DNA from: Thiocapsa sp.
Lineage (GTDB): Bacteria > Pseudomonadota > Gammaproteobacteria > Chromatiales > Chromatiaceae
NCBI RefSeq assembly: GCF_018399035.1
Contig: NZ_CP073760.1
Location: forward strand, 4,096,001 to 4,160,000
Length of the DNA: 64,000 nucleotides
Reading direction: 5' to 3'
The notes below the pieces were generated by a model. The model was not told where the DNA came from, searched no databases, and saw only the letters and a program-made list of their open reading frames with translations. This document shows positions 53,228 through 62,743 of this stretch, in pieces. The first letter of the stretch is position 1. Every line of letters begins with the position of its first letter. Both the position numbers and the translations under genes were made by a program.

Positions 53228-53696
53228 GTGCGGCGCGGCCACTGGTCTGGTTCAACCACGGCCTGTCGCAGATCTACGATGCCGTGCGTCTCCTGCGCGA
53301 GGGCTCGGCGGGTGCGATTGCCGTCTGCGCCAGTCACCGCGACCCTGACGCGCCGGTGCGGCTGATCGCCGATCGGGTGGTCGAGGAGCCGCCGCGCGAG
53401 ACCCCCGAAGAGGACTATGTTCAATGGGCCCTTGAGGTCTGCGCACGCCACGGCGTGCGCCTGTTTGTGCCGTCGCGCCATGCGGCGGCCATCGCACGCG
53501 CCCGCGCGAATTTCGAGGCGATCGGGGTGCGCCTGCAGCTTGCCCCGGCCGAGGCGCTGAGCGGTTGCCGTACTGGTCGGCAATGCTGGGGCTCGGCTTG
53601 GCCAAGGCAAACGAGGTGCCGGTACCGTGCGCCGGCGCAAGGGTCGCCTCGGTGAACCAGATGCTGATCTGGCCTGACGGGCATCCCATCGGCTAG
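53224..53696 (+). pseudogene. ATP-grasp ligase gene with internal deletion
   Basis: From GTG 53224 the frame reads PLVWFNHGLSQIYDAVRLLR and RHGVRLFVPSRHAAAIA, the N-terminal domain of Ter-module ATP-grasp enzymes. After LQLAPAEAL (~53560) it breaks. A shifted frame gives only the C-terminal end (LPYWSAMLGLGLAKAN, ASVNQMLIWPD) up to TAG at 53696. The central ATP-binding part, about 200 residues in relatives, is missing. So the last step of the module should be lost or supplied elsewhere. Confidence 0.75.
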
Positions 53697-54039
53697 TGGA
53701 GCCGTGCGGAGATCCCCGGAGCGTCCGAGATCCATGGAAATGCGCCTGCTGCTCGGTATCGTCATGCTCGGGCTCGTCGGCACGGGCGAAATGCCACATC
53801 AAGACCAGGTCGCGCACAAACGGGCAGGCCACGAGTTCGGCATAGGCACCGGCAAACGCCTCCGGTTCAAACCCCATCAGATGCCACATGCCTGACGCGT
53901 TTTAGAAGCGTACACTCGGGCTTATGTGCTCGCCGGGAGCGGCGATGCGCGACAAATCCGGAGTCGACGTCGCGCGATGTCGAGATCCGAATGCCCCGGC
54001 CCCACCTGTCCACTTAGAGGCCAGGGAGGGGCGGTGTCT
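53697..54039. other. Junction between the Ter island and hypB, no supported gene
   Basis: The only protein-like trace is on the minus strand at ~53710-53889 (MWHLMGFEPEAFAGAYAELV, WHFARADEPEHDD). It opens with ATG, but runs into the antisense of the ATP-grasp remnant, so I do not call it. The stretch should hold the hypB promoter; AGGGAGGGG at ~54022-54030 is its ribosome site. Confidence 0.45.
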
Positions 54040-54981
54040 ATGGAGCCATCACTCATGTGCGATACCTGCGGCTGCAATATCACCCCCGGCAACGAGCATC
54101 TGGTCCGGGCAGACGGCAAGCACGCCAAGACCGCCGACGGCCGTGCGGCGGTGACCGTGCTTCAAGCCCTGCTCTCCGAGAACGATCACGAGGCGGCCCA
54201 CAATCGGGAGTATTTCGATCGTCATCAGGTGCTGGCGTTGAATCTCATGTCCTCGCCCGGTGCCGGCAAGACGAGCCTGTTGGAACGGACCATCGACGCC
54301 TTTGCGGGTCAGGTACGCATCGCCGTGATCGAGGGCGATCTCGAGACCGAGAACGACGCCGAGCGCATTCGCGCCAAGGGTGTCCCGGCGGTGCAGATCT
54401 CCACCGGCAGCGCGTGCCATCTGGATGCCCACATGGTGCACGACGCCCTGCATCGGTTGGATCTCAACGAGGTCGACATCCTCTTCATCGAGAACGTCGG
54501 CAACCTGGTTTGCCCGGCCAGCTTCGATCTCGGGCAGCACCGCAACGTCACGCTCCTGTCCGTACCGGAGGGCGACGACAAGCCCGCGAAATACCCGGTC
54601 ATGTTCCGCGCGGCGGACCTGGTGCTCTGCACCAAGTCGGATCTGCTCACCGTCCTGCCCGAATTCTCGGTCGAGCGTGCGGAACACCATCTGCGCCAGC
54701 TTGCCAGCGTGGTGCCGTTCGAGTCGGTCTCCACTCGCGGCGAGGGCGACATCGAGCCTTGGCTCCACTGGCTGAGCGACGAGCTCGCGGCCCAACGCGC
54801 GCGGCTCGAGCTCGGGCGCACCATTCGCCCCTCGGTCCAGCCGGACGGGGCTCGGCTGCAGGGTCATGCGGCGGACGGACACACCCATGACCATCATCAC
54901 GGCCATCGCCACGCGCATGATCATGGCCATGAGCACGACCATACTCACCATCATCACACGCACGCCCACGAGCAGGACTGA
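54040..54981 (+). CDS. hypB: Hydrogenase nickel incorporation GTPase HypB
   Basis: 313 residues from ATG 54040 (MEPSLMCDTCGC), chosen because AGGGAGGGG lies 8 bases before; the family-typical start is the second Met at 54055. The CDTCGC motif binds nickel. The GTPase core has P-loop NLMSSPGAGKTSLLE, IEGDLETENDAER, FIENVGNLVCPASFD and the NKxD-type TKSD. The C-terminus is a very long His/Asp tail (about 40 residues) for nickel storage. Partner of hypA at 37403, from which it is separated by the Ter island. Confidence 0.95.
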   Translation: MEPSLMCDTCGCNITPGNEHLVRADGKHAKTADGRAAVTVLQALLSENDHEAAHNREYFDRHQVLALNLMSSPGAGKTSLLERTIDAFAGQVRIAVIEGDLETENDAERIRAKGVPAVQISTGSACHLDAHMVHDALHRLDLNEVDILFIENVGNLVCPASFDLGQHRNVTLLSVPEGDDKPAKYPVMFRAADLVLCTKSDLLTVLPEFSVERAEHHLRQLASVVPFESVSTRGEGDIEPWLHWLSDELAAQRARLELGRTIRPSVQPDGARLQGHAADGHTHDHHHGHRHAHDHGHEHDHTHHHHTHAHEQD

Positions 54982-55105
54982 GACTCTTGCGACGCCTTGC
55001 CGTTGGGTGTAATTAATGGCCGGGTCGCCGTCGGCAGACGGCGACTCGCGAAGATTTCCGAATGCGCGACACGAGAGAAATCACACCAACCCTGGAGGAA
55101 CCCCG

Positions 55106-55612
55106 ATGCCGATCAAACCGATTAGGACCCTGTCCGCCGTGTCACTCGCCGCCCTGGCTGCGCTGACCGTCTACGCCCCCGTGAGCCAAGCCTTCAATTT
55201 CGGAAATATGATGAATCCAGGCCGCTGGATGGGCGGCGACCGCTACAACGACTACGACGAGGGCTATTACGGTGGTCCTTACGGCGGTCCGGGTTTCGGT
55301 TACCCCTATGGCGGTTACGCACCGGGATACGGCGCGCCCGGATATGCGGCCCCCGGTTACGGGGCGCCTGCCCCGGGCTATGCCGCACCCGGCTACCCGG
55401 TCGCTCCCGCCGCAGCCCCCGGATTCGCGCCTGCTCCGGTCCAGGCGCCTGCCGCGGGTGCGGCCCCCGTCGACAGCGCCGAGGTCAAGGCCCTCAAGCG
55501 GCGCGTCGAGGAGCTCGAGGCGGCGCAGCAGCAGCGGTCCGCTCCACCGCCGGCACCGCCTGCAGGTGATTGGCCGTCCGCACCGGCCTTCCGCCCGATG
55601 AACCAATACTGA
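55106..55612 (+). CDS. Exported Gly/Tyr/Ala-rich protein, sulfur-globule-protein-like
   Basis: 168 residues. Signal peptide (RTLSAVSLAALAALTVYAPV, cut near SQA-FNF). The mature part begins FNFGNMMNPGRWMGG and carries GGPGFGYPYGGYAPGYG/APGYAAPGYG-type repeats. A short coiled coil (VKALKRRVEELEAAQQQ) and Pro-rich end follow. Composition and the FNF..NPxRW start resemble sulfur globule coat proteins of Chromatiaceae. I am not certain: other Tyr/Gly-rich envelope proteins look alike. CTGGAGG precedes the ATG. Confidence 0.55.
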   Translation: MPIKPIRTLSAVSLAALAALTVYAPVSQAFNFGNMMNPGRWMGGDRYNDYDEGYYGGPYGGPGFGYPYGGYAPGYGAPGYAAPGYGAPAPGYAAPGYPVAPAAAPGFAPAPVQAPAAGAAPVDSAEVKALKRRVEELEAAQQQRSAPPPAPPAGDWPSAPAFRPMNQY

Positions 55613-55645
55613 CGCACCGGCGATTCGACACCTTGTCGGTCACGA

Positions 55646-55667
55646 CCCCGCCGTCCGGCGGGGTTTT
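55646..55667 (+). terminator. Rho-independent terminator
   Basis: CCCCGCCGTCCGGCGGGGTTTT: an 8-bp stem, short loop, then TTTT, 33 bases past the stop of the preceding gene. Confidence 0.85.
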
Positions 55668-55741
55668 GCCGCTCGCGCGGGACGGTGTTCCGATCCGTGC
55701 TCTGCGTTGCGAGACGGCACATCCAGAGGAGATTCAGACGC

Positions 55742-56215
55742 ATGTTAGAACTCAAGCGCGGCCTCGCCGGACTGCTGTTGGCCGGCGGGCTCCTGTCCCA
55801 AGCCGCCTTCGGCGGCGGATATGGCGTCTACACCAGTGACTCCGAGTTCGCAGACGTGCTCGAAGGGCTCAAGATGGCGATCCAAGAGCGCGGCATGTAC
55901 ATCAACAACGTGATGAACATGGGCGAGATGCTGGAACGCACCGGCAAGGATCTCGGCACGGATACGCCGCTCTACGCGCAAGCCGAGTCCATCGAGTTCT
56001 GCAGTTCCGTGCTCTCGCGCGAGATGAGCACCGAGAACCCGGTCCATGTGGTGAATTGCCCCTTCATCATCGCCGTCTACACATTGCCCGAGGAGACCGG
56101 GACGACCTATGTCGCCCACCGCGAGATCCCGGCCGATCAGGTCGAATCCAGTCCGGCGATGGCCAAGGTCGCGGACATGCTCAAGGCGATCTCGGAGGCC
56201 GCCGTCTCCTGGTAG
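55742..56215 (+). CDS. Exported DUF302 protein
   Basis: 157 residues. Signal peptide (GLAGLLLAGGLLSQAAFG), then a DUF302 domain with DSEFADVLEGLKMAIQERGM, MLERTGKDLGTDTPLYAQAESIEFCSSVL, and the conserved VVNCPFIIAVYTLPE. DUF302 proteins are small alpha/beta proteins of the envelope, sometimes next to sulfur-oxidation genes. Function unknown. It precedes the glycosyltransferase genes by 8 bases. Confidence 0.88.
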   Translation: MLELKRGLAGLLLAGGLLSQAAFGGGYGVYTSDSEFADVLEGLKMAIQERGMYINNVMNMGEMLERTGKDLGTDTPLYAQAESIEFCSSVLSREMSTENPVHVVNCPFIIAVYTLPEETGTTYVAHREIPADQVESSPAMAKVADMLKAISEAAVSW

Positions 56216-56223
56216 ATGGTAGG

Positions 56224-58341
56224 ATGACGGCCGTCGGATCGACTGCCGGAACGCACGCACTGGACATCCTCCTCCGCTACTTCCCTCGCGCCCTCCATGT
56301 CCTGCGCACGGAGGGCGTCGCCGTCCTGCTGCGCAAGCTCAAGCGCCGCCTCGGCACCACGCCGCTGCGTGTGGCCGACCCGCCGCGTCTGCTCGCGCTC
56401 GCCGAGCCCTTCGCGCCGGTCGACCTGACGCCGCCCGGTGCGCCGCTGGTCTCGGTGGTGATCCCGGTCCACAACCAGTTCAGCTACACCCATCACTGTC
56501 TCGCCGCGCTGGCTCATGTCGGCGCCGGACGGCCCTTCGAGGTGATCGTCGTGGACGACTGCTCGAGCGACGGGACCGTCGAGCGACTCGCGCCTTACCC
56601 CGGTCTGCGCCTGATCCGCAACCCCGAGAATCTCGGGTTCGTCGGATCCTGCAATCGCGGGGCCGAGGCCGCGCAGGGTACCTATCTGGTCTTCCTGAAC
56701 AACGACACCCAGGTCCAACCCGGCTGGCTGGACGCGCTGATCGACACCTTCGAGGATGCGCCGGACGCCGGCATCGTCGGCAGCCGCCTGCTCTATCCGG
56801 ACGGTCGTCAGCAGGAGGCCGGGGCCATCCTCTTTGCCGACGGCACGGCCTGGAACTACGGCCACCTCGACGCCCCGGACAAGCCCCAATACAGCTATCG
56901 ACGCGCCGTCGACTATTGCTCGGGTGCCGCGCTCGCCATCGAGACGGCGCTCTTCAGGCGTCTCGGCGGCTTCGACAGCGCATTCGCACCCGCCTATTAC
57001 GAGGATGCCGATCTGGCCTTCCGCGTGCGTGCGGCCGGACGCGCGGTCTACTACCAGCCGCTATCCCGTGTCCTGCACTTCGAGGGGATCAGCGCCGGGC
57101 GCGACGAGCAGGCCGCGACCGGGCTGAAGCGGTATCAGCGGATCAACGCCGAGACCTTCCGGAGGCGTTGGGCCGAGGTCTTGGCCGGCTTCGGCGAGCG
57201 CGGCGAGGACCTGGAGCAGGCGAAGGAACGCGACGTGCGACGCCGCGTCCTGGTGGTCGACAATTACATGGTTACCCCGGATCGCGAGTCCGGCTCGGTG
57301 CGGATGCGCAATCTGTTCCTCATCCTGCAAGGGCTCGGCTTCAAGGTGACCTTTGCCGCCGCCAACTTGGAGGCACCCGAGCCCTATGTCGCCGACCTGC
57401 AACGCATCGGTATCGAGGTGCTCTACCGGCCCTACGTGCGCCGGATCCGCGACCATCTCGCCAGCCGCGGCACCGACTACGACCTGGTGATCCTGAGCCG
57501 TGCCGACGCCGCGGCGGCCACACTCGACGCCGCCCGGACCCATTGCACCAAGGCACGCATCGTCTTCGATACGGTCGATCTGCACTTCCTGCGCGAGCGG
57601 CGACTCGCGCAGCTCCAAGGTGATCGCGCGACCCTTCGCGTCGCCGAGCGGCGCAAGGCGCAGGAGCTGGACCTCATGCGTCGGGCCGATCTGACCTTCG
57701 TGGTGAGCGAGGCCGAGCGCGACATCCTGGCTGTGGAGGCGCCGGATGTCCGGGTCCATGTCGTTTCGAACATCCATCGGGTCTTCGGCTCGGCCACGCC
57801 ATTCGAGGCGCGGCGCGGCATCTTTTTCATCGGCTCCTTCGCACACCCGCCGAACACCGACGCCGTCCTCTTTCTCTGTCGCGAGATCATGCCCTTGCTG
57901 CGCGCGCGCGCCCCGGACATCCGGCTCAGCGTCATCGGCGCGGATCCGCCGCGCGAGGTCCTCGCCTGCGCCGGGCCGGACATCGAGATCGCGGGGCATG
58001 TCCCGGATGTCGAGCCTTTCTTCGCCGGGTGCCGTGTCTCGGTCGCGCCCCTGCGCTACGGCGCGGGTGTGAAGGGCAAGATCAACCAGAGTCTGGCCCA
58101 CGGGCTCCCCGTCGTCGCAACCTGCGTCGCCGCGGAGGGCATGCACCTGGTCGACGGCGAGTCGGTCCTGATCGCAGACGACGCGCCCGCCTTCGCCGAG
58201 GCGATCGCGCGGCTCGATCGGGATCCGCTGCTCTGGATGCGTCTCTCCGACGGAGGCATCCGGGTGATGGAGACCCATTTCGGCTTCGCCGCCGCCGAGC
58301 AGGCGCTGCGCGCGGCGCTCGATCTGGAGGCGAACGCATGA
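56224..58341 (+). CDS. Two-domain glycosyltransferase (GT2 + GT4-like)
   Basis: 705 residues from ATG 56224. N-terminal GT2 domain: VSVVIPVHNQFSYTHHCLAAL, VDDCSSDGT, LVFLNNDTQVQPGW (DxD-like) and APAYYEDADLAFRVRAAG. C-terminal half (from ~residue 340) is a GT-B type domain with FIGSFAHPPNTDAVL, VAPLRYGAGVKGKINQSLAHGLPVV. It would add two sugars, or one domain may be regulatory. Stop overlaps the next start (ATGA). Confidence 0.92.
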   Translation: MTAVGSTAGTHALDILLRYFPRALHVLRTEGVAVLLRKLKRRLGTTPLRVADPPRLLALAEPFAPVDLTPPGAPLVSVVIPVHNQFSYTHHCLAALAHVGAGRPFEVIVVDDCSSDGTVERLAPYPGLRLIRNPENLGFVGSCNRGAEAAQGTYLVFLNNDTQVQPGWLDALIDTFEDAPDAGIVGSRLLYPDGRQQEAGAILFADGTAWNYGHLDAPDKPQYSYRRAVDYCSGAALAIETALFRRLGGFDSAFAPAYYEDADLAFRVRAAGRAVYYQPLSRVLHFEGISAGRDEQAATGLKRYQRINAETFRRRWAEVLAGFGERGEDLEQAKERDVRRRVLVVDNYMVTPDRESGSVRMRNLFLILQGLGFKVTFAAANLEAPEPYVADLQRIGIEVLYRPYVRRIRDHLASRGTDYDLVILSRADAAAATLDAARTHCTKARIVFDTVDLHFLRERRLAQLQGDRATLRVAERRKAQELDLMRRADLTFVVSEAERDILAVEAPDVRVHVVSNIHRVFGSATPFEARRGIFFIGSFAHPPNTDAVLFLCREIMPLLRARAPDIRLSVIGADPPREVLACAGPDIEIAGHVPDVEPFFAGCRVSVAPLRYGAGVKGKINQSLAHGLPVVATCVAAEGMHLVDGESVLIADDAPAFAEAIARLDRDPLLWMRLSDGGIRVMETHFGFAAAEQALRAALDLEANA

Positions 58342-59255
58342 GCACGGACGCAGCGGTCCCCGCCGTCGGCGTGATCGTCGTCAACTACAACGCCGGCGAC
58401 CTGCTGACCGAGTGTGTCGGGGCGGTGCTCGGATCGGAGGTGCCGGTCGAGGTCGTCGTGAGCGACAACGGGTCGGACGACGGGAGTCTCGAGCAACTGC
58501 GCGCGCTGTTCGGCGCGGATCCGCGCCTGCGCATCCTCGAAAACCGGGCCAATCTGGGCTTCGCTGCGGCCAACAATCGCGGATTGCCGCTGGTCCGGGC
58601 CGATCGTCTGCTGTTTCTGAATCCGGACTGTCTGGTCGGCCCCGACACCCTGGGGCGGATGCTCGCCTTCATGGACAGCCGCCCGGATGTCGGTATGGCC
58701 GGCTGCATCGTGCGCAACCCGGACGGGAGCGAGCAGGTGGCCAGCCGCCGCGCGATTCCGGACCCCTGGATCGCGCTCAAGCGCATCCTGCGGCTCGATC
58801 GGCTCCTGCCCAATCTGGGCGGACGCAGCCTGAACCTCCATCATGAGCGGCTGCCCGCCGAGCCGGTCGAGGTCGAGGCGATCTCGGGCTCCTTCATGCT
58901 GGTGAGCCGGCGCGCGCTCGAGGTGGTCGGGCCGCTCGACGAGGGTTATTTTCTGCACTGCGAGGATCTCGACTGGTTCGTGCGGTTTCGACAGGGCGGT
59001 TGGACGATCGCGCTCGTCCCGGATGTCAGCGTCATCCATCATAAGGGCGCATGCAGCCGACGCAGCCCCCTGCTGGTCGAACGCCACAAACATCGCGGGA
59101 TGGAGCGCTTCTATCGCAAGTTCCAGGCGCAGGGGTATCCGACGCTCTTCAATGGGTTGGTCATCTTCGGCATCCGGGCCCACTTTTGGAGCCGGGTCCT
59201 CGTCGACACCCTGAGCCGGATGTTCGGTCGGTCCAGATCGGGGAAGGCGGAGTGA
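58338..59255 (+). CDS. GT2 glycosyltransferase, WbbL-like
   Basis: 305 residues. VGVIVVNYNAGDLLTECVGA, VVVSDNGSDDGS, NLGFAAANNRGL, LLFLNPDCLVGP (DxD-like), EAISGSFMLVSRRALE and FLHCEDLDWFVRFRQGG are typical of rhamnosyl/WbbL-type GT2 enzymes. Ends with a basic membrane-proximal tail. Translationally coupled to the previous gene. Confidence 0.92.
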   Translation: MSTDAAVPAVGVIVVNYNAGDLLTECVGAVLGSEVPVEVVVSDNGSDDGSLEQLRALFGADPRLRILENRANLGFAAANNRGLPLVRADRLLFLNPDCLVGPDTLGRMLAFMDSRPDVGMAGCIVRNPDGSEQVASRRAIPDPWIALKRILRLDRLLPNLGGRSLNLHHERLPAEPVEVEAISGSFMLVSRRALEVVGPLDEGYFLHCEDLDWFVRFRQGGWTIALVPDVSVIHHKGACSRRSPLLVERHKHRGMERFYRKFQAQGYPTLFNGLVIFGIRAHFWSRVLVDTLSRMFGRSRSGKAE

Positions 59256-59257
59256 TC

Positions 59258-60298
59258 ATGGATCAAGACGCAAACACCCCGCTCGGATCGATCCTGGTGA
59301 CCGGGGCGACCGGCAAGGTGGGCCGACGGCTGGTCGCGGAGCTGCTGCGGACCGGCCAGCGGGTGGCGATCGTCACGCGATCCTCGGATGCGGCGCAGAC
59401 ACTCTGGCCGGGGCCGGGGCCGGAGATCCGCGCCGCGGACCTGACCGACCCGTCGAGCCTCGGATCGGTCTGCGACGGCATCGACACCCTGTTGCACCTC
59501 GCGAGCTATTCGCCGCGTCCGGACGAGCCGGACATCTACGAGGCACCCTCCCACTGGCCGGTGACCGCCGAGGGGACCGCCAATCTGATGGTCCGCGTCG
59601 AGCCGTCCGGGATTCGGCGGGTGATCTATCTCAGCAGCATCAAGGCAATGGGCGATCGAGCCGGCGCGCTCGGGCGGCCAGCGGACGAGTCGGTTGTCCC
59701 GGCACCGAACAGCCTCTACGGTCGCGCCAAGCTGGCCGCGGAGCGCAGCGTCCTGGAGCTCGGACGCACAACCGGTCGACACACCGCTGTTCTGCGCCTT
59801 CCGATGGTCTACGGGCTCGGGGACAGCGGCAACATCGCCCGCATGGTCAAGGCGGTCGCCGCGGGGCACTTCCCGCCCTGGCCCCGAATCGAAAACCATC
59901 GCGCCGCGATCCATGTCGAGGACGCCGTCGCCGCCGCGATCTTGGTGGCCGGCCGGCCCGAGACGGCCGGCGAGGTCTACCTGGTCACCGACGGCCGAGA
60001 CTATTCCACCCGTTGGCTCTACGAGCAGAGCCTGCTCGCACTCGGCCGACCCGTGCCGCGCTGGACCATCCCGCTCCCGGTCCTGCGCCTCGCGGCCGGT
60101 ATCGGCACGCTCGGCGAACGCCTGAGCCGGCGGCGCATGCCGCTCACCCTGGACGGGCTCGGCAAGCTCACGGGAGATGCCTGGTTCTCGTCGGCCAAGC
60201 TGGAGCAGGCTTTGGGCTTCCGCGCGCGTCACACGCTCGAGACCGAGATCCCGCATCTGGCGAGGGCACTGGCTCAGATGCCCCGCGCCGGGGCCTGA
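59258..60298 (+). CDS. NAD-dependent epimerase/dehydratase family protein
   Basis: 346 residues from ATG 59258 (a GTG two codons earlier is also possible). Extended SDR: nucleotide loop ILVTGATGKVGRRL, VIYLSSIKAMG (catalytic Ser region) and NSLYGRAKLAAE (YxxxK). Likely makes or modifies a nucleotide sugar for the glycosyltransferases just upstream. Convergent with the DUF1631 gene. Confidence 0.9.
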   Translation: MDQDANTPLGSILVTGATGKVGRRLVAELLRTGQRVAIVTRSSDAAQTLWPGPGPEIRAADLTDPSSLGSVCDGIDTLLHLASYSPRPDEPDIYEAPSHWPVTAEGTANLMVRVEPSGIRRVIYLSSIKAMGDRAGALGRPADESVVPAPNSLYGRAKLAAERSVLELGRTTGRHTAVLRLPMVYGLGDSGNIARMVKAVAAGHFPPWPRIENHRAAIHVEDAVAAAILVAGRPETAGEVYLVTDGRDYSTRWLYEQSLLALGRPVPRWTIPLPVLRLAAGIGTLGERLSRRRMPLTLDGLGKLTGDAWFSSAKLEQALGFRARHTLETEIPHLARALAQMPRAGA

Positions 60299-60361
60299 GG
60301 GGATCGCTCGGAAGGGACGGAGACAGCCGACTTGGCCGCGCGAGACCGGCAGCCGGAGAGG

Positions 60362-62743
60362 CTATCCGCCGGAATCGCCCGTCGTCTCGGGCATGACCTG
60401 CTCGAGCACTTGTGCCACCGCACGATCGGTCAGAGGATCCTGGCTCAAGACACGCGCCGTCCCCTTGCGCAGGTGGCCGGCGAGGCTGGTCGTGGCCAGG
60501 GTCAAGGCGTTGTCGCCCTGACGATTGGTAAAGAGATACACCCCGCGATATTTGCTGACCCAGCCGAGCCGCAAGGTCTTGCGCGTCCCCCGAAAACTCT
60601 GGAACTCGACCCAATCGCCGACCTCGAGCGATCGGGCAAGCAGCAGATACTGGTCCGGCGGCGCAGTCTCGTCGGACGTCGGCGTCGCGTCATCGCCCCG
60701 CGCCATATCCGCGGCGAAGGCCGGTGCGTTTGCAGCGCCGGAGGTCTGCAGCAACTCGGATGCGGAGGTCGCGAAGGCATCCTGGTCCAACGTTTTCCCC
60801 GGGGGTGGCTCCTTGTGCAGGGCGCCCATGTGAAGCCGGATCAGGCGATCGAAGAGGGGATCCCATGCCTCCTCGAGATGGACCGTTTCCAGGCCCCGGC
60901 GCAGCCGTTTGAGGAGATCCGGAAGCGCCGTGAGGAGACGGTTGCGCTCCGTGGCCGTGTCTTTGGGCTTGACGCTCCAGATCAGGTCGTCCATCGTCGC
61001 CAGCGCTTCGCGCCACGGCTCGGCCGTATCGCCGCAGCGGATAAAGACGTCGATCAGCACCCGACGCCAAAACCGATCGAAAAACGACGCCACCAGCATG
61101 GGAAGCGCAGTGTCGGAGGTCCGGGTCACCAATTCCTCGCTTACCCGCGTGGCCGCGATCTCCTGGCGATCACGCTGCTCGAGCTGATCGAAGACACGCT
61201 GCGACTTGCTTTGCGCGTGCTCCTCCTCCTCGCGCAGGAACTCTTCGAGCTTGTAGGTCTGAACCGCGAAGACGTTCAGATCCTCGTCGAACCCCTCGAC
61301 GACCGCATCGACGATCTCGCGCACCTTGTCGACCAAACGGGGCTCGTCCTTCTCGTTGCGCCCGATTCCGGAGCTCGCGACCACGTCGAGCAACCGACGG
61401 GCGGGGTGCCTGCGATCGGAAAAGAAGGACTTGTCGAGCAGCGCGACCTTCAGCACCGGAATCTGCAGTTTGGCCAACTCCGCGCGCACGGTCGCCGAGA
61501 GCTCGGGGTCGTTGAAGATGGCATCGAAGAGCCGTGCGACGATGTCGATGGTCATGGCGTCGAGCGGCCGCGACCACATCATCATGGGTGCGGCGCGAAT
61601 CTGTTGAAGCACATTGCCGCGCCGCGGATCGATGTTCGCGGATCTCAGGCCCGGAATCTGCCGAACATCCGTGAACCCTCGCTGGAGCGCGTTCAACGCC
61701 TCGATCAGCTGGGCAAGGCCAAGCGCGGGTGTCTCCTGACTGCCCGGTGCGGCGCCGCCCTTGGGCGCACCGGGTGCAGCCGTCGTCCGGGAGAGTCGGC
61801 CGCGACTCGCGGTCTGGATCGCGCGGGCCAGCTGGCCGAAGACGTCGTCGTTCACCAGGCGCGGAAGGCGATCGAAATCCACCCGCGTATGCACCCGGGC
61901 CCCCGGCTCGGCAAGGCTCTGCTCCTCCTGCTCGGTCAATCCCGGATCTTCGGAAGGCTCGAAACCGGCCCACCCCGACATCCCGCCGAGACTGCCGCCG
62001 GGCTGGTCGAGGGTCTCGCTGCGCGGAGCCGACAGGGGGCCCGCAAGCGGGATGGTCGGAAGCACGCCGGATTGAACGAGAAAGCGATTCAGATCGGCAT
62101 AGACGCCGGGCAGCTCGACCGAGGTCTGTCGCTCGAACTCGTGCAGGAGGATCAATGCGAGCTGCTCGCGCACATCCATGTCGTTCAGGGCCTGAAGCAT
62201 TGCACTGAAGAGGGTGCGCGGATACAGCGGATTGTCGTCCTGGCTGATCCGCGGTACGCGCAGGAGTGCGGCGAGACGGCGGTCGAGCGCCGTGAGCTGC
62301 TGCGAGCAGTTGCATGCCGCGCGGGCAGAGAGTTTACCGATGGCCAGATCACGCTCGAAATCGTCGGTATCCACGAGACGCAGCTCGTCGGTCTCGTGCA
62401 TCACGGTCGCGGCCTCCTTCGACTGCAAGGTCGCGACGCTCGCGTCGAAGCAGGCGACATAGGCACTGCGGAACTGCTGCAGGAGCTGTTGCCCGCGGCT
62501 GTCGAGGAAATCCATCGCCGAGAAATAGAGCTGCTGCTGCTCCAGGCTGGTCGCACGGTCGGCCATGCCGAGAAAATCCTCGCTGGCCCCGCCGAGATGC
62601 TGCGCGAACACGGTCGCCAGACCATGCGCGAGGCGGTCGCGACACCCGCTCAGCAGTGCGGCCGCATCCGTCGGCGTCAGACCCGCGACGACGTCGGGCG
62701 TCTCGAGCGGAGGAGCTGGGGAGGTGGTGGAGGTGTCGGCCAT
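60362..62743 (-). CDS. DUF1631 family protein
   Basis: 793 residues from ATG 62743 (MADTSTTSPAPPLE). The family is uncharacterised and typical of gamma- and betaproteobacteria. Recognisable: FSAMDFLDSRGQQLLQQFRSAY, NPLYPRTLFSAMLQALNDM, and a PilZ-like C-terminal part (GDWVEFQSFRGTRKTLRLGWVS). Mostly helical otherwise. A link to c-di-GMP through the PilZ-like end is conjecture. Confidence 0.88.
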   Translation of the reverse strand: MADTSTTSPAPPLETPDVVAGLTPTDAAALLSGCRDRLAHGLATVFAQHLGGASEDFLGMADRATSLEQQQLYFSAMDFLDSRGQQLLQQFRSAYVACFDASVATLQSKEAATVMHETDELRLVDTDDFERDLAIGKLSARAACNCSQQLTALDRRLAALLRVPRISQDDNPLYPRTLFSAMLQALNDMDVREQLALILLHEFERQTSVELPGVYADLNRFLVQSGVLPTIPLAGPLSAPRSETLDQPGGSLGGMSGWAGFEPSEDPGLTEQEEQSLAEPGARVHTRVDFDRLPRLVNDDVFGQLARAIQTASRGRLSRTTAAPGAPKGGAAPGSQETPALGLAQLIEALNALQRGFTDVRQIPGLRSANIDPRRGNVLQQIRAAPMMMWSRPLDAMTIDIVARLFDAIFNDPELSATVRAELAKLQIPVLKVALLDKSFFSDRRHPARRLLDVVASSGIGRNEKDEPRLVDKVREIVDAVVEGFDEDLNVFAVQTYKLEEFLREEEEHAQSKSQRVFDQLEQRDRQEIAATRVSEELVTRTSDTALPMLVASFFDRFWRRVLIDVFIRCGDTAEPWREALATMDDLIWSVKPKDTATERNRLLTALPDLLKRLRRGLETVHLEEAWDPLFDRLIRLHMGALHKEPPPGKTLDQDAFATSASELLQTSGAANAPAFAADMARGDDATPTSDETAPPDQYLLLARSLEVGDWVEFQSFRGTRKTLRLGWVSKYRGVYLFTNRQGDNALTLATTSLAGHLRKGTARVLSQDPLTDRAVAQVLEQVMPETTGDSGG

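Noticed and set aside
53710..53889. Minus-strand start MWHLMGFEPEAFAGAY in front of hypB
   Set aside because: Reads naturally for ~60 residues, then continues only as antisense of the ATP-grasp remnant; identity unknown, so not called.
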